A stretch of 64,000 nt of DNA from Gemmatimonadaceae bacterium (GCA_019186945.1 JABAQJ010000002.1:1-64000), one strand, 5' to 3'; counted from the first letter of the stretch, positions 1 through 9,686 are shown. Notes: generated from the letters alone by a model not told the origin. Program-made: numbers and translations.

Positions 1-1473
1 GTGGCGGCACCGGTGGTCGCCTCGCTGACGAAGAACGACTCGCTCGTCCGCGCCGCGCAGGCCGAGCGAGCGGCGAACATGCTGGCGGCAATCGAAAAGG
101 CATCGCGGAACACGGACTCCACGAAGGAGCAATCCGGACGAACCGTGTCTTTGTATCGGTCTACGACGGGCCTCCGCCCTTCGGCGGAGCCGCCATCGAG
201 TTCCGAACGATCGGGAAACGCGCCGGTCAGCGTCGCACAATTGCTGGATAGCGCCGCGATGGCGCTGCCGGACACGACCAGGTTCAGGAAGTACGACTAT
301 GGCGTCAGCTTCCAGCCCGAGGCCATCTACCGGCCGAGTGTCGGCTACGCGCAGGACAATTTCGGACGGGGGCTCTACGGCGGAGCCGGTCTGGTGCTCG
401 CCGACATGCTCGGGAACAACCGTGTCATCGTAGCTGGACAGGTAAACGGCCGGTTCAGCGAGGCCTACGCACTCGCATCATATACCAACTTGGCCAGACG
501 CTTCCAGTACACGACGGGGTTCCAACAGACTCCGCTGTTCTTTGTCTCGAACTACAACGAAGAACCGCTTGGCGACGGCTCGCCGCGAGCGATCCAGACC
601 ATCGAGCTGGCGAGGTATATCATTCGCGAAGCGTTCGTCATCGGTATGCGACCGTCCAATCGCTTCACCCGGCTCGAAACGGGACTGACCGCCACGAACA
701 TTGCCGTGAGCACGGCATTCATCCGGCGTGGCGTCGACTACGGAGCCGGGTACGCTACCGACTTCTATACGGACAGCATCGCCAAGCTCCCCGGCCTCAA
801 CTACGTTGCGCCGTACGTAGCCTGGGTGTCGGACAACTCGCTGTTCGGCTACACGGGTCCGATCTCCGGACGACGCTATCGAGTTCAGGTACAACCATCT
901 ATCGGCGGACTGCGCTGGACGGAATACTCCGCCGACTACCGGCGCTACGTCCCGCTCCTGTTCAACTTCCTCACCGTCGCGACCAGAACCCAAGCCAGCA
1001 TCGGCATCGGGCGCGACGAGGAGCGTTTCCCGAAGTACATCGGCCGCGCGGACTTCGTGCGCGGATACGATCGCGAGCAGTTCCAGTCGGCGTTCTGCGG
1101 CGGAATCGCGAGCCAGCAAGCCTCCTGCTCGGTGACCGAACTGCTGGGCAGCCGGGTGGCAGTCGCCAACGCCGAGGTTCGCTTCCCCTTGATCCGGCGA
1201 TTCGACCTTGGCTTGCTCCCGATCTCCCTGCCGCCGCTCGACGGTCTCGTCTTCTATGACGCCGGAATCGCCTGGAGCGCCGGTCAGTCGGCATCGCTCA
1301 GGAAGCCAGACAACTACAACGATTCGAAACAGCGGTACGTGCTCCGAAGCTACGGCGCCGGCCTTCGCCTGAATCTGTTCGGCTTCGCTCTCCTCCGATG
1401 GGACTATGCGATCCCGCTCGATAGACCTTCACGCAGGGGATACTGGCAGTTCTCGCTCGGGCCGAGTTTCTAG
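1..1473 (+). CDS. C-terminal part of an outer-membrane beta-barrel (surface-antigen/BamA-like) protein, 5' truncated
   Basis: The frame is open from the first base, so the gene starts outside the window; the GTG at base 1 is probably internal. The visible 490 residues begin with a charged, low-complexity linker (about 1-95) and continue into repeated aromatic/glycine strands typical of an outer-membrane barrel. The end, RWDYAIPLDRP then a terminal Phe (LGPSF), matches the aromatic C-terminal residue recognised by the BAM machinery. Related proteins often carry an N-terminal TolB-like propeller followed by a D15/surface-antigen barrel; I infer the same here but cannot see that part. Substrate and role are unknown. 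A hairpin follows the stop codon. Confidence 0.75.
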   Translation: MAAPVVASLTKNDSLVRAAQAERAANMLAAIEKASRNTDSTKEQSGRTVSLYRSTTGLRPSAEPPSSSERSGNAPVSVAQLLDSAAMALPDTTRFRKYDYGVSFQPEAIYRPSVGYAQDNFGRGLYGGAGLVLADMLGNNRVIVAGQVNGRFSEAYALASYTNLARRFQYTTGFQQTPLFFVSNYNEEPLGDGSPRAIQTIELARYIIREAFVIGMRPSNRFTRLETGLTATNIAVSTAFIRRGVDYGAGYATDFYTDSIAKLPGLNYVAPYVAWVSDNSLFGYTGPISGRRYRVQVQPSIGGLRWTEYSADYRRYVPLLFNFLTVATRTQASIGIGRDEERFPKYIGRADFVRGYDREQFQSAFCGGIASQQASCSVTELLGSRVAVANAEVRFPLIRRFDLGLLPISLPPLDGLVFYDAGIAWSAGQSASLRKPDNYNDSKQRYVLRSYGAGLRLNLFGFALLRWDYAIPLDRPSRRGYWQFSLGPSF

Positions 1474-1508
1474 TTCCCAGGGCGCTGACCGTTGGTGACG
1501 AAGATCGC

Positions 1509-1534
1509 AGCGGGCGCCGGAAGCAGCGCCCGCT
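1509..1534 (+). terminator. GC-rich hairpin after the barrel gene, possible terminator
   Basis: A perfect 9-bp stem (AGCGGGCGC / GCGCCCGCT) with an 8-base loop lies 36 bases after the stop codon. It is followed only by GGCGTTTGCGG, a very weak T run, so intrinsic termination is plausible but not certain. The rest of the gap to 1590 holds no other recognisable signal. Confidence 0.4.
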
Positions 1535-1590
1535 GGCGTTTGCGGTATCTCGCTCTGTCATCGAAAATGCCGGGCGAATAGCTTTGTCGC

Positions 1591-3102
1591 GTGCGCATCC
1601 GCTGCTCCCTGCTGATCGGCGTCCTCGTCTCGCACGCATGCTCACGTGGAAACGATGACGATGCGAGCGGCGTCCGCCTCCCCGCCGGCGGGCCTGACCC
1701 TATCGTCGTGCGTGTTCCGACGGCTGGCGGGCCTGTGCGCGCCTATAGGTATCCGAACCTCGACTCGCTGGTGTGGCGGTCGTCGGAGCAGTCACCGGCG
1801 ATCGGGACGCTGCTGGGGTTTGATGCCGACAACGGGACCATGGCGTTCACCGATGCGGGCGGTATCCCTGGCTGGATCGACTTCCGCTCGGGAACCGTTA
1901 GGCAGCCGACGGCGAAACCGCTCTCCCTGATCGCATCGTCGCAGGGATTCGCGATCTTCGGCGTCAGCCACGAACGCAATGTCATCCGCTACACGCCGAC
2001 CGGCGACTGGAAACAGGAAACGGAGGCGCGCGTACGCCGCCTGTTCCCGCAACCTGACGGATCGTTGATCGCGCTTGCGCAGATCGACAAGGCGCAAGAC
2101 ATCGTCCTGCGGTATCGGCCACCAGAGCGAGGAGTCGTCGATTCGCTCCCTTTGTCGCCGCCGCAGCGCAGTGCGGGGACGCCACTTGGAGACCGGGTCT
2201 ATTTCGGAGTCGGGCGCGAACTCGTGGGGGTTCCGACCGGCGACTTCTCATCTCCGGCGCGGATCAAAGCCTCGGACGAAATCCTGGCCATCGCCCCAAC
2301 ACCTTCGGGCGACCGGGTCTATCTCGCGACCAAGGGCGCCAAGGCGCTGGATGTCGTCGATCGCTACAACGGTGCCGTTTCGGCTCGCGTGCGAATGGGC
2401 GGCTTCACGACGGAACTGCGCATGGACCCGTTGGGACGGTACCTGCTGGCCCGACCGGTCGAAGGCGACTCCGCGTGGGTGGTGGCCATCGCCACGGGTT
2501 CCATGGTCGGCACGGTGAAGACCGTGTGGCGCTCCGACCTTCCTGCGGTCGCTCCCGATGGAGCGATCGCGACGTTGCACGGACCTGACGTCGAATTCGT
2601 CGATCCTGTGCACGGCACGGTGCTGATCCGCGTTCCAAACGGCGGAAAGGATACCTGGAGCGTGGTGTGGTGGAACGGATTTCGACCCCGTGCCAAGGGA
2701 CTCGATCGAGCCGTGACCTTCCAGACGGAAGAGGACGATCAGGAGTTGGTGTCGGACTCTTCGGCCGCGCCAGTCACCCGCGACTCTACCGCGGCCAGCC
2801 CGCTACCCGTCGCACCACGCACCCCGGACGAGTCCGCTGTGCGCGATCCCGAGCCAGCTGGCGAGACACCGCGTGAACGCGGTTTCACGGTTTCGTTCGC
2901 GGCCGTGCTTGCCGAAGATCGAGCGCGTGAACTGGCCTCATCGATTCGGGTGGATGGGGTGTCGGCTCGAGTCGTGGCGTCGCGCACCGACGGCACGACC
3001 GTGTACCGGGTCGTGCTTGGCCCATACCGCACACGCGCGGAAGCGGACCGGGTGGGGCGCGAATCGAAGCATTCCTACTGGATTCTCGAGGGCCCACCCT
3101 GA
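1591..3102 (+). CDS. Secreted or lipid-anchored protein with repeat-rich body and C-terminal SPOR domain
   Basis: 503 residues from a GTG start. A hydrophobic N-terminus ending near Cys17 (context VSHAC) looks like a signal peptide with an imperfect lipobox. Residues about 45-360 contain repeated short beta-strand units reminiscent of a propeller (for example GDRVYFGVGR and GDRVYLATKG). A Pro/Ser/Thr-rich linker (about 375-425) leads to a C-terminal SPOR domain (about 430-503) with the typical YRVVLGPYRTRAEADR pattern. SPOR domains bind denuded septal peptidoglycan, so an envelope or division-site location is likely. It is the first of a tight operon: the stop at 3100-3102 touches the next SPOR gene, which is followed directly by smc. 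The precise role is not known. Confidence 0.75.
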   Translation: MRIRCSLLIGVLVSHACSRGNDDDASGVRLPAGGPDPIVVRVPTAGGPVRAYRYPNLDSLVWRSSEQSPAIGTLLGFDADNGTMAFTDAGGIPGWIDFRSGTVRQPTAKPLSLIASSQGFAIFGVSHERNVIRYTPTGDWKQETEARVRRLFPQPDGSLIALAQIDKAQDIVLRYRPPERGVVDSLPLSPPQRSAGTPLGDRVYFGVGRELVGVPTGDFSSPARIKASDEILAIAPTPSGDRVYLATKGAKALDVVDRYNGAVSARVRMGGFTTELRMDPLGRYLLARPVEGDSAWVVAIATGSMVGTVKTVWRSDLPAVAPDGAIATLHGPDVEFVDPVHGTVLIRVPNGGKDTWSVVWWNGFRPRAKGLDRAVTFQTEEDDQELVSDSSAAPVTRDSTAASPLPVAPRTPDESAVRDPEPAGETPRERGFTVSFAAVLAEDRARELASSIRVDGVSARVVASRTDGTTVYRVVLGPYRTRAEADRVGRESKHSYWILEGPP

Positions 3103-3155
3103 GCCAGGCCAGCGTCGGCGATTTTGCCTCGGTCTGGGAGACTGCCGGGCGCCGC

Positions 3156-4370
3156 ATGTCTGGGGCCCTGGACCAGTCGAGCGCAGTTGCCGTGCTTGGC
3201 GACGATCGCGTCGCGACGGCGGCCGCTGCGCTCGGCCTGGCGCGTGTCCAGGCCATGCAGCGTCGGGTTGTAATAGTCGACTTGTTAGGTGAAGGGAGCG
3301 ATCTGGCTGCGCTCGCTCCGGACTCGATGGCTCCGGGAATAACGGACATGCTCGAGTATGGAGCCTCGCTTCGCCGCGCGGCGTTCCCGGTGCCCGACCA
3401 GCCAAACCTGTACGTGATCCCGGGCGGAATCGAGACCCCGTTGCAACCCGTGTTCATCGAGCACCCACGGTGGGGTGCGATCGCCGAGGACTTTCGCGAT
3501 GCCGGCGCGTTGCTGCTCGTCGTCGCGCCAGCGCTCATCCCGAGCGCGGAGACGCTCCTGGAGCGCCTCGACGGCATAGTGGTCGTACGCGGTGCGATCG
3601 TTCCGGCGGTGCGCGTTCCTACGCTGGCCGATGTCCGCCTCTCCGCGCAATACCCGCCATCGATGAGGCGTACGCCGGCCATCGCGCGCTCCCGCATCGA
3701 CGTCGAAGCCCCGCGAAAGTCACGGGCCGTATTGTTCGCGTTAGGCGCCGTGACACTCGCCGCTCTGGCATGGTCCCTTTGGTACTTGCGCCCATGGTCC
3801 AGCTCTCCTTCGTCGCCGTCAACCCTCGCGCGCGAGGGCGGCGACATGGCCCTGCCGGAGCCCGCCCCGCCTCCATCCCTGGAGCGAGCAACCAGCGCCG
3901 GATGGGGAATCAGCCTCGCCAGTGTCAACAGCCGTCAGGGAGCCATGCTCCGGGTGGCGCAAGCGGTGGACTCTTTGCCCTCGCCGACGTACTCTCCTAT
4001 GCGTTCCACGCAGGGCGGCGCGTGGTGGTACCGTGTTGTCGTGGGAGCCTTCCCGGACAGCGCCGCGGCAGAATCGACGCTGGTAGCATGGCGTGCGAGC
4101 GGCGCGATCCCGGCCAACCTTGGCAACGCGGTACCGACGCCATTGACATTGCTGGTCGCCGACAGCATCCCCGAGTCCGACGCCGGCATCCAGGCGACGC
4201 AACTCCGGCAACGCGACGTGCCGGCCTATGCGCTGCGCGTGATGCCGGGCTGGGCACGGGTTTATGTCGGTGTCTTCGATACCGATTCTGCGTCGCGAGC
4301 GCTGTGGTCGACGCTCGACAGCTTGAACCTTCATGCGACTCTCGTTTCGAGAGTCGGGAGCGTGTTCTAG
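3156..4370 (+). CDS. Membrane protein with degenerate ParA/CpsD-like domain and C-terminal SPOR domain
   Basis: 404 residues from the ATG at 3156. Residues 1-150 resemble a MinD/ParA/CpsD-type NTPase fold (VVIVDLLGEG in place of a Walker B strand, LLLVVAPALIP, GIVVVRGA), but the expected glycine-rich P-loop with Lys-Ser/Thr is absent, so ATP hydrolysis is unlikely. A transmembrane helix lies at about 190-210 (FALGAVTLAALAWSLWYL), then a linker, then a SPOR domain (about 285-360, WYRVVVGAFPDSAAAES) and a second similar stretch (YALRVMPGWARVYVGVF). An alternative CTG start at 3099 overlaps the previous stop as CTGA and has GAGGG about 8 bases upstream, whereas the ATG has no clear ribosome site. 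The gene abuts smc. Confidence 0.7.
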   Translation: MSGALDQSSAVAVLGDDRVATAAAALGLARVQAMQRRVVIVDLLGEGSDLAALAPDSMAPGITDMLEYGASLRRAAFPVPDQPNLYVIPGGIETPLQPVFIEHPRWGAIAEDFRDAGALLLVVAPALIPSAETLLERLDGIVVVRGAIVPAVRVPTLADVRLSAQYPPSMRRTPAIARSRIDVEAPRKSRAVLFALGAVTLAALAWSLWYLRPWSSSPSSPSTLAREGGDMALPEPAPPPSLERATSAGWGISLASVNSRQGAMLRVAQAVDSLPSPTYSPMRSTQGGAWWYRVVVGAFPDSAAAESTLVAWRASGAIPANLGNAVPTPLTLLVADSIPESDAGIQATQLRQRDVPAYALRVMPGWARVYVGVFDTDSASRALWSTLDSLNLHATLVSRVGSVF

Positions 4371-7300
4371 GTGCGGTTGACGAAGCTGGAACTCCTGGGA
4401 TTCAAGTCGTTCGCGGATCAGACGCTGTTGCGCTTCGATCCCGGCGTCACGGCAATCGTAGGGCCGAACGGGTGTGGGAAGTCCAACGTCTCGGATGCCG
4501 TTCGGTGGGTGTTGGGCGAGCAGCGCGCGCGCATGCTGCGCGGGGCCAAGATGGAGGAAGTGATTTTCCAGGGTTCGTCGGCTCGGCGCGCGGTGAACGT
4601 AGCGGAAGTCTCGCTCCATTTCGATAACAGCGATGGCACCCTGCCGACGCCGTACCGCGAAGTAGTGATAACCCGGCGGCTGTCGCGGTCGGGCGAGAGC
4701 GACTACCTGCTGAATGGCGCCCTCTGCCGGCTGCGCGACATCCACGACCTTGTTCGTGGCACGGGACTCGGTGCGGACTCGGGCGTCGTCATCGAAGCGA
4801 GGATGATCGACGCGCTGCTCTCCGATCGACCGGACGAGCGCCGCGAGTTGTTCGAGGAAGCGGCAGGAGTCAGCCTCTACCGGGATCGTCGACGGAGCAC
4901 GGAGCGCCGCCTGGAAGAGACGACCCAGGACATTGCCCGCCTCGACGACCTCCTAAGTGAAGTCCAAAGCCAGGTCCGATCGCTCTCCAGGCAGCGCAAG
5001 CGCGCAGAGAAGCACAGCGAATTGATGACCCGCCGGTTCGCGGTGGACCTGACCTTGGCCTCGCGCGAGATGCAGTCGTGGCAGGAGGAGCTGGCAGGGC
5101 TGGAGGATCGGCTGGCAGCCCTTCGAGCCATGATGCCAGAAGACGAGGCACTTGTCGCGGCCGCGGCCACCGCACGAGATCACGCACACGAGCAGCGCGC
5201 CGCAGCCGAAGCACGGCGGAGCGAACTCGGCCGACTGACCGCCGTGCACTCCGCCAGTGTCCAGGAACTGCGTGGCGAAATTGCCGTCGCCGAGGAGAGA
5301 CACCGAAACGCCGAGCAACGGCGACAGCGCGCAGACGAGGAGCGCCGTGAAGGCGAGGCCTACGAGGAGCGCCTGCGACAGGATCGCGAGCGCGCAGCCA
5401 CCGAGCGCGACCTTCGCCAACAGGAACTGGGCGCCCTCGATATCGAGGGTCACGCTCACAGGCTGGAGGAGGAGAGTGCGCGCCAGTCCGTCGGAGATGC
5501 TCGACTTGCCGTGGAGGCCGCAGACCGGGACGCACGGTCGATTCGCGATCAGGCACGGGAACTGGAACTCGATCGGGACCGCGCTCAACGCGAGACGGTA
5601 GAGATCGTCGAGAGACTGCAGGCGCTCGAGGAAGTGCGGTCGTCGCTAACGGACGCCGAGCACTCGTTGCAACGCGAGATCGCGTCCTCGGACGAGGCGA
5701 TCGGAGTCGCACGTTCCAGGGCCGCAGCCGCAACGCTCGTGCTCGAAGGCGCGCGCACGACTGCTCGGGACGCGCGCGCGCGCGATGCCGAGGCGCGTGG
5801 CGAACTGAGTCAGGCAGTGGATGCGTTCACGCAGATCGAGGCGCGGGTTCACGCACTGGAAGGACTCGAACGCGAACGGGTAGGTCTTGCTCCGGCCGCC
5901 GCCCGCCTCCTTCGCGAGCGCGATCGGTTTGGCGACGGCGCTGTATTGGGCCCGCTCTCCGATTTCGTCACCGCGGACGCGAGCGCCGCGGCGTTGGTCG
6001 AACGATTCCTGGGCATGATTGTGCACGCAGTGGTCGTCCGGGACGCCGCGGCCGCTCACGCGATTCGCGAGTGGCATCACGCGACGAATCCTGGGCCGCT
6101 CCTGTTGCTGCCCGTCGATGCCGTGTCGGACGAGAACGGCGCGGCGGAACTTCTGGCACCAGTTCAGGCGGCCGCCCCCGCCGAGCGCTGGATCCGGACT
6201 CTGCTCAACCGGGTCCGCACGCTGGGCGATGGGGGCTTCATCGACGCCCGCGGGGCGGTGTGGCTTCCTGGCAGCGGAGGCGGTCCCGGTCCACTCCGTC
6301 GCCGTGCCGAGCTGTTCGCACTCCGCGGCGAGCTATCAGCCGCCGAAGCGAACAGGCGCCTGCTTGCCGAGAACGCGGATCGCGCGAGGGCCGACTTCGT
6401 TGCAGCGGAAACCGAAGTTTCGGCGGCGGCGGACGCGGCGGCCGCCGCCCACGACATGGATCGCCGGGCCACCGACGAACGGGCCGAGCTGGAACGGCGC
6501 CGCCTCCGCCTGGTTCGCGAACGGGAAGACGCGGCGGCACTCGCCGAGCGCCTGCGGTCGCGTCAGATCGATCTTGGTCGTCAGCTCGATCACGTCGAAG
6601 AGAGGGTTCGGGAGTTGATGGACTTGGCGGCCCAGCGGGAGCAGCAGGCGCATCAGCTTCGCGACGTCCTTGCCCAAGCCGAAGGTGCGCTTGAAGACGC
6701 ACGCGAGCGACGGGCTGCCGGGCAGGTAGCCCAAGCACAAGCACACGCTCGGCTGCAGGTCGCGCTCGACCGCGAGCGCCGTCTGGATGAAGAAGCATCG
6801 GGTGCGGCTACGCGTCTCACGTCGCTGCGGGATGAACTGGCGCTCCTGCACCAGTCGGATCGCGCCCTCGCGGAGCAGATGGCATCCTGGCAGGCTGACC
6901 TGACCACTCGCGTGGCAACGCTCGCCGACGTGCAGGGGCACCTGGCGCTCGCCGAAACTGCCGTTCGCGACGCGGACCGGAGCCTCGCGGACGCCGAGGA
7001 GGCGCTGGAGCGTGCTCGCCGCGACGCGCACGAGCACGAACAATCGTCGTATCACGCCGAGGTTAGATTCACCGAACTTGCCGGGCGTCGCACAGCCATC
7101 CGTGAGCGCCTCGAAACGGAGTGGCGCCGGCCGCTGGACGAACTGCTCGGCACGTTTGAGCCCGTGCTGCTGGATGACGATTCGTTGCGCACCGAGTCGG
7201 AGACTCTTAGGAATGAAGTCGAACGGCTGGGCCCGGTGAACCCGCTGGCCATTGAAGAGCACGACGAGGAGCAGAAGCGGCTCGAGTTCCTGACCGGGCA

Positions 7301-7889
7301 ACGCAACGACCTCGCAGAAGCCAGGAGCAAGCTTCAAGTCGCCATCCGGGAAATCGATGTCACTGCCCGTGAGCTGTTCATGGCGACATTTACGCAGGTG
7401 CGCGAGAACTTCCGACAGATTTTCATGACTCTGTTCGGCGGCGGCGAGTGCGACCTGCGGCTCGAGAGCCCCGATGCGCCGCTCGATTGCGACATCGAAA
7501 TCCATGCGTCGCCACGAGGCAAGCGAACACAGCGCATTCACTTGCTCTCCAGCGGCGAGCGCGCGCTGGTAGCGTTGTCGCTGCTGTTCGGCATCTTCCT
7601 CACCAAGCCGAGCCCGTTCTGCCTGCTGGATGAAGTCGACGCACCGCTGGACGACGCCAACATCGGTCGGTTCGTGCGAATGCTGAACGAGTTCAAGGCG
7701 AACACGCAGTTCATCGTCATCACTCACAACCCTCGCACGACGACGGAAGCGGCCGACGCAGTCTACGGCGTGACGATGCAGGAACCGGGCGTCTCGTCGA
7801 TCGTGAGCGTTCGGATGCGCGGAAACGCCGTTGACGACCCCGTCGAGGAGGACTTGGGTGTGAGCGAGGTACTGTCGGCCCCGGCGTGA
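4371..7889 (+). CDS. smc: Chromosome segregation protein SMC
   Basis: 1172 residues, normal length for bacterial SMC, from a GTG immediately after the preceding stop. Walker A (GPNGCGKSN) lies near residue 32, long coiled coils cover about 165-500 and 645-985, the hinge about 510-640 (PLSDFV..., then a glycine-rich GSGGGPGPL), the ABC signature LLSSGERALVAL near 1058 and Walker B CLLDEVDAPLD near 1085, followed by the D-loop and switch His (VITHN). It forms a dimeric ATP-driven DNA-loop extruder that condenses and segregates chromosomes with ScpAB; no scpA or scpB is in this window. The gene is translationally coupled to the SPOR genes upstream and overlaps the next gene by 4 bases (GTGA). 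Confidence 0.98.
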   Translation: MRLTKLELLGFKSFADQTLLRFDPGVTAIVGPNGCGKSNVSDAVRWVLGEQRARMLRGAKMEEVIFQGSSARRAVNVAEVSLHFDNSDGTLPTPYREVVITRRLSRSGESDYLLNGALCRLRDIHDLVRGTGLGADSGVVIEARMIDALLSDRPDERRELFEEAAGVSLYRDRRRSTERRLEETTQDIARLDDLLSEVQSQVRSLSRQRKRAEKHSELMTRRFAVDLTLASREMQSWQEELAGLEDRLAALRAMMPEDEALVAAAATARDHAHEQRAAAEARRSELGRLTAVHSASVQELRGEIAVAEERHRNAEQRRQRADEERREGEAYEERLRQDRERAATERDLRQQELGALDIEGHAHRLEEESARQSVGDARLAVEAADRDARSIRDQARELELDRDRAQRETVEIVERLQALEEVRSSLTDAEHSLQREIASSDEAIGVARSRAAAATLVLEGARTTARDARARDAEARGELSQAVDAFTQIEARVHALEGLERERVGLAPAAARLLRERDRFGDGAVLGPLSDFVTADASAAALVERFLGMIVHAVVVRDAAAAHAIREWHHATNPGPLLLLPVDAVSDENGAAELLAPVQAAAPAERWIRTLLNRVRTLGDGGFIDARGAVWLPGSGGGPGPLRRRAELFALRGELSAAEANRRLLAENADRARADFVAAETEVSAAADAAAAAHDMDRRATDERAELERRRLRLVREREDAAALAERLRSRQIDLGRQLDHVEERVRELMDLAAQREQQAHQLRDVLAQAEGALEDARERRAAGQVAQAQAHARLQVALDRERRLDEEASGAATRLTSLRDELALLHQSDRALAEQMASWQADLTTRVATLADVQGHLALAETAVRDADRSLADAEEALERARRDAHEHEQSSYHAEVRFTELAGRRTAIRERLETEWRRPLDELLGTFEPVLLDDDSLRTESETLRNEVERLGPVNPLAIEEHDEEQKRLEFLTGQRNDLAEARSKLQVAIREIDVTARELFMATFTQVRENFRQIFMTLFGGGECDLRLESPDAPLDCDIEIHASPRGKRTQRIHLLSSGERALVALSLLFGIFLTKPSPFCLLDEVDAPLDDANIGRFVRMLNEFKANTQFIVITHNPRTTTEAADAVYGVTMQEPGVSSIVSVRMRGNAVDDPVEEDLGVSEVLSAPA

Positions 7890-8920
7890 GGACGCGCTGG
7901 GCGCTGCTTGCGTTAGGCGTCACGGGAGGAGTACCGGGCGCCGTACCCGGTGGTGCCCTGCCCCAGCTCGTGGTCGTTGGGCCAACGGGAGACACGCTCC
8001 GGACCGTTACCCCGCAGTTCACCGTCAGGGCGAGCAACGTCGACGACGGGGATCGCCCACTGATGTTGACGCTGCAAGTCGACGATCGCGCGACCTTCGA
8101 TGCGCCACCGCTGTTCGAGAGCACGGGCGTCGGGGACTCGATGAAGGTGGCGATCGAGCGTCCACTTCCCGCTGCGACCCAGGTCTACTGGCGGGCCGTG
8201 GTGCGAACTGCCCGTGGGCAGGAAGCGGCGTCCGACGTGACCGGCCCTCGCGTGACCTCCCCGTGGGCCAGACTGGTAGAGCCCAATTCGTCGAGGGGCG
8301 TTACGCTCGACTCGCGACGACCGAGATTTACGTGGAGCCCCGCGCGCTTGCCGCCCGGATCGGGACCGTGGCGGTTCCGCCTGGATGTTGAGAACGTCGC
8401 TACACGACAGATTCTGAGCATCGGGCCAATGCTCGATACGTCGGCCGTGCCGACCGTCGATCTCGAAACGAACTCGTCGTATCGGTGGGCCGTCACCTCG
8501 TTCTTCCCCGCGGGTGACAGCGCCATGACGCGCAGCGACGCCAGCTTTGTCATCGTGGACGCCGCGTCGCCAACCGTCACCCTGCTCTACCAGAACTTCC
8601 CCAATCCCTTCCCCACGGCCGGGAGCGCCACGACCTGCATCTGGTTCGATCTGCACCGTTCCACGACTGTCCAGGTGACCGTCCATGATATTCGCGGGGG
8701 CCTCGTGCGCACGATCATACCGAATGAGGCGGTCCGCAACGATTTCTCTCCTGGCAGGTACGGCCGCGGCACCGTCGGCAGCAACACCGGCTGCGACATG
8801 CGATTCGTCTGGGACGGACGTGGCGACGATGGACAGCCAGCGCCGACAGGCGTCTATCTCATCCGCCTGAAGACCGACTACAGCGTCTCCTTCAAGCGCG
8901 CGCTTTACCGCGGTCGCTGA
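7886..8920 (+). CDS. Secreted protein with C-terminal FlgD/type-A sorting-like domain
   Basis: 344 residues from a GTG overlapping the smc stop (GTGA). The N-terminus (RTRWALLALGVTGGVPGAV) looks like a signal peptide. The body has beta-rich modules resembling Ig/fibronectin repeats (about 30-225). The last ~95 residues form a FlgD-like/type-A domain: they open with LLYQNFPNPF, include the VTVHDIRGGLVRTI strand and end WDGRGDDGQPAPTGVYLIRL before a basic tail. In Bacteroidota such domains direct type IX secretion and surface attachment; here only the domain resemblance is visible. The product is probably exported, with unknown ligand. It overlaps the next gene by one base. Confidence 0.7.
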   Translation: MRTRWALLALGVTGGVPGAVPGGALPQLVVVGPTGDTLRTVTPQFTVRASNVDDGDRPLMLTLQVDDRATFDAPPLFESTGVGDSMKVAIERPLPAATQVYWRAVVRTARGQEAASDVTGPRVTSPWARLVEPNSSRGVTLDSRRPRFTWSPARLPPGSGPWRFRLDVENVATRQILSIGPMLDTSAVPTVDLETNSSYRWAVTSFFPAGDSAMTRSDASFVIVDAASPTVTLLYQNFPNPFPTAGSATTCIWFDLHRSTTVQVTVHDIRGGLVRTIIPNEAVRNDFSPGRYGRGTVGSNTGCDMRFVWDGRGDDGQPAPTGVYLIRLKTDYSVSFKRALYRGR

Positions 8921-9678
8921 TGCGGATCGTCACAGTGGGTACCGGTACCGCCGCTCCACACGCCGATCGGGTGCAGAGCTGCGTATACGTCGAGGCTGGC
9001 AGTACGCGGATTCTCGTCGATTGCGGGAGCGGCAGCGTCTATCGGCTCGCCAAGCTGGGTCTCCCGTGGCAGGAAGTCACACACGTTGCGCTGACGCACT
9101 TTCACGCCGATCACACGTCGGACCTTGCGACGCTGTTCTTTGCGTGGCGGTGGGGGATGCTCCCGCCGCGCTCGATGCCGATTAGCGTGATCGGTCCCAC
9201 CGGAACGCAAGATCTGCTGTCGCGGCACGCGGCGGCGCTCGGATCGGGCATGCTCGAGGCTGTACCGGATACTCGGGTGCACGAAGTGCTGCCTCGAACG
9301 ATCCTCGCGCTCGATGAAACGGTCGCTGTCGAGGCTTGTAAGGTTCCGCACACGGATGAGAGCGTGGCATATTCCTTTACATCGGCCGGACATCGCGTTG
9401 TCGTTACCGGCGATACGTCATACGACCCGGAGCTGGGGGAGTGGGCGCAAGGATGCGACGTCCTCGTATGCGAGTGCTCGCTCCCGGACTCACTCGCGTC
9501 ACCGCTGCACCTGACGCCACGCGCGTGCGGGATGTTGGCGGGGATAGCGCGGCCGCGGTTGCTGGCGTTGACGCACTTTTACCCGCCAGTGGAAACGATC
9601 GACGTCATCAGCGAAGTTCGCGAACGATATGGCGGCGACGTTGTGATGTGCCACGACGGCTGGACACACGAAATCTGA
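8920..9678 (+). CDS. MBL-fold metallo-hydrolase (ribonuclease Z-like)
   Basis: 252 residues from an ATG that shares one base with the preceding TGA. The protein opens with the [12 protein letters not shown] strand typical of RNase Z/arylsulfatase-type MBL proteins and has the metal-binding motif [11 protein letters not shown] near 65-73, further His/Asp ligands at VPHTDES and VVTGDTSYD, and a C-terminal ALTHFYP. Family members are zinc phosphodiesterases or hydrolases. Compared with true RNase Z (about 300 residues) it is short and the exosite arm is not evident, so tRNA processing is only one possibility. It is cytoplasmic, with no signal peptide, and is followed 8 bases later by the DAHP synthase gene. 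Confidence 0.85.
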   Translation: MRIVTVGTGTAAPHADRVQSCVYVEAGSTRILVDCGSGSVYRLAKLGLPWQEVTHVALTHFHADHTSDLATLFFAWRWGMLPPRSMPISVIGPTGTQDLLSRHAAALGSGMLEAVPDTRVHEVLPRTILALDETVAVEACKVPHTDESVAYSFTSAGHRVVVTGDTSYDPELGEWAQGCDVLVCECSLPDSLASPLHLTPRACGMLAGIARPRLLALTHFYPPVETIDVISEVRERYGGDVVMCHDGWTHEI

Positions 9679-9686
9679 GGAAAGAC

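Noticed and set aside
6336-7727. 463-codon minus-strand open frame inside smc
   Set aside because: It is the antisense shadow of a long GC-rich coding region; the smc frame is unambiguous and the antisense product has no recognisable motif.
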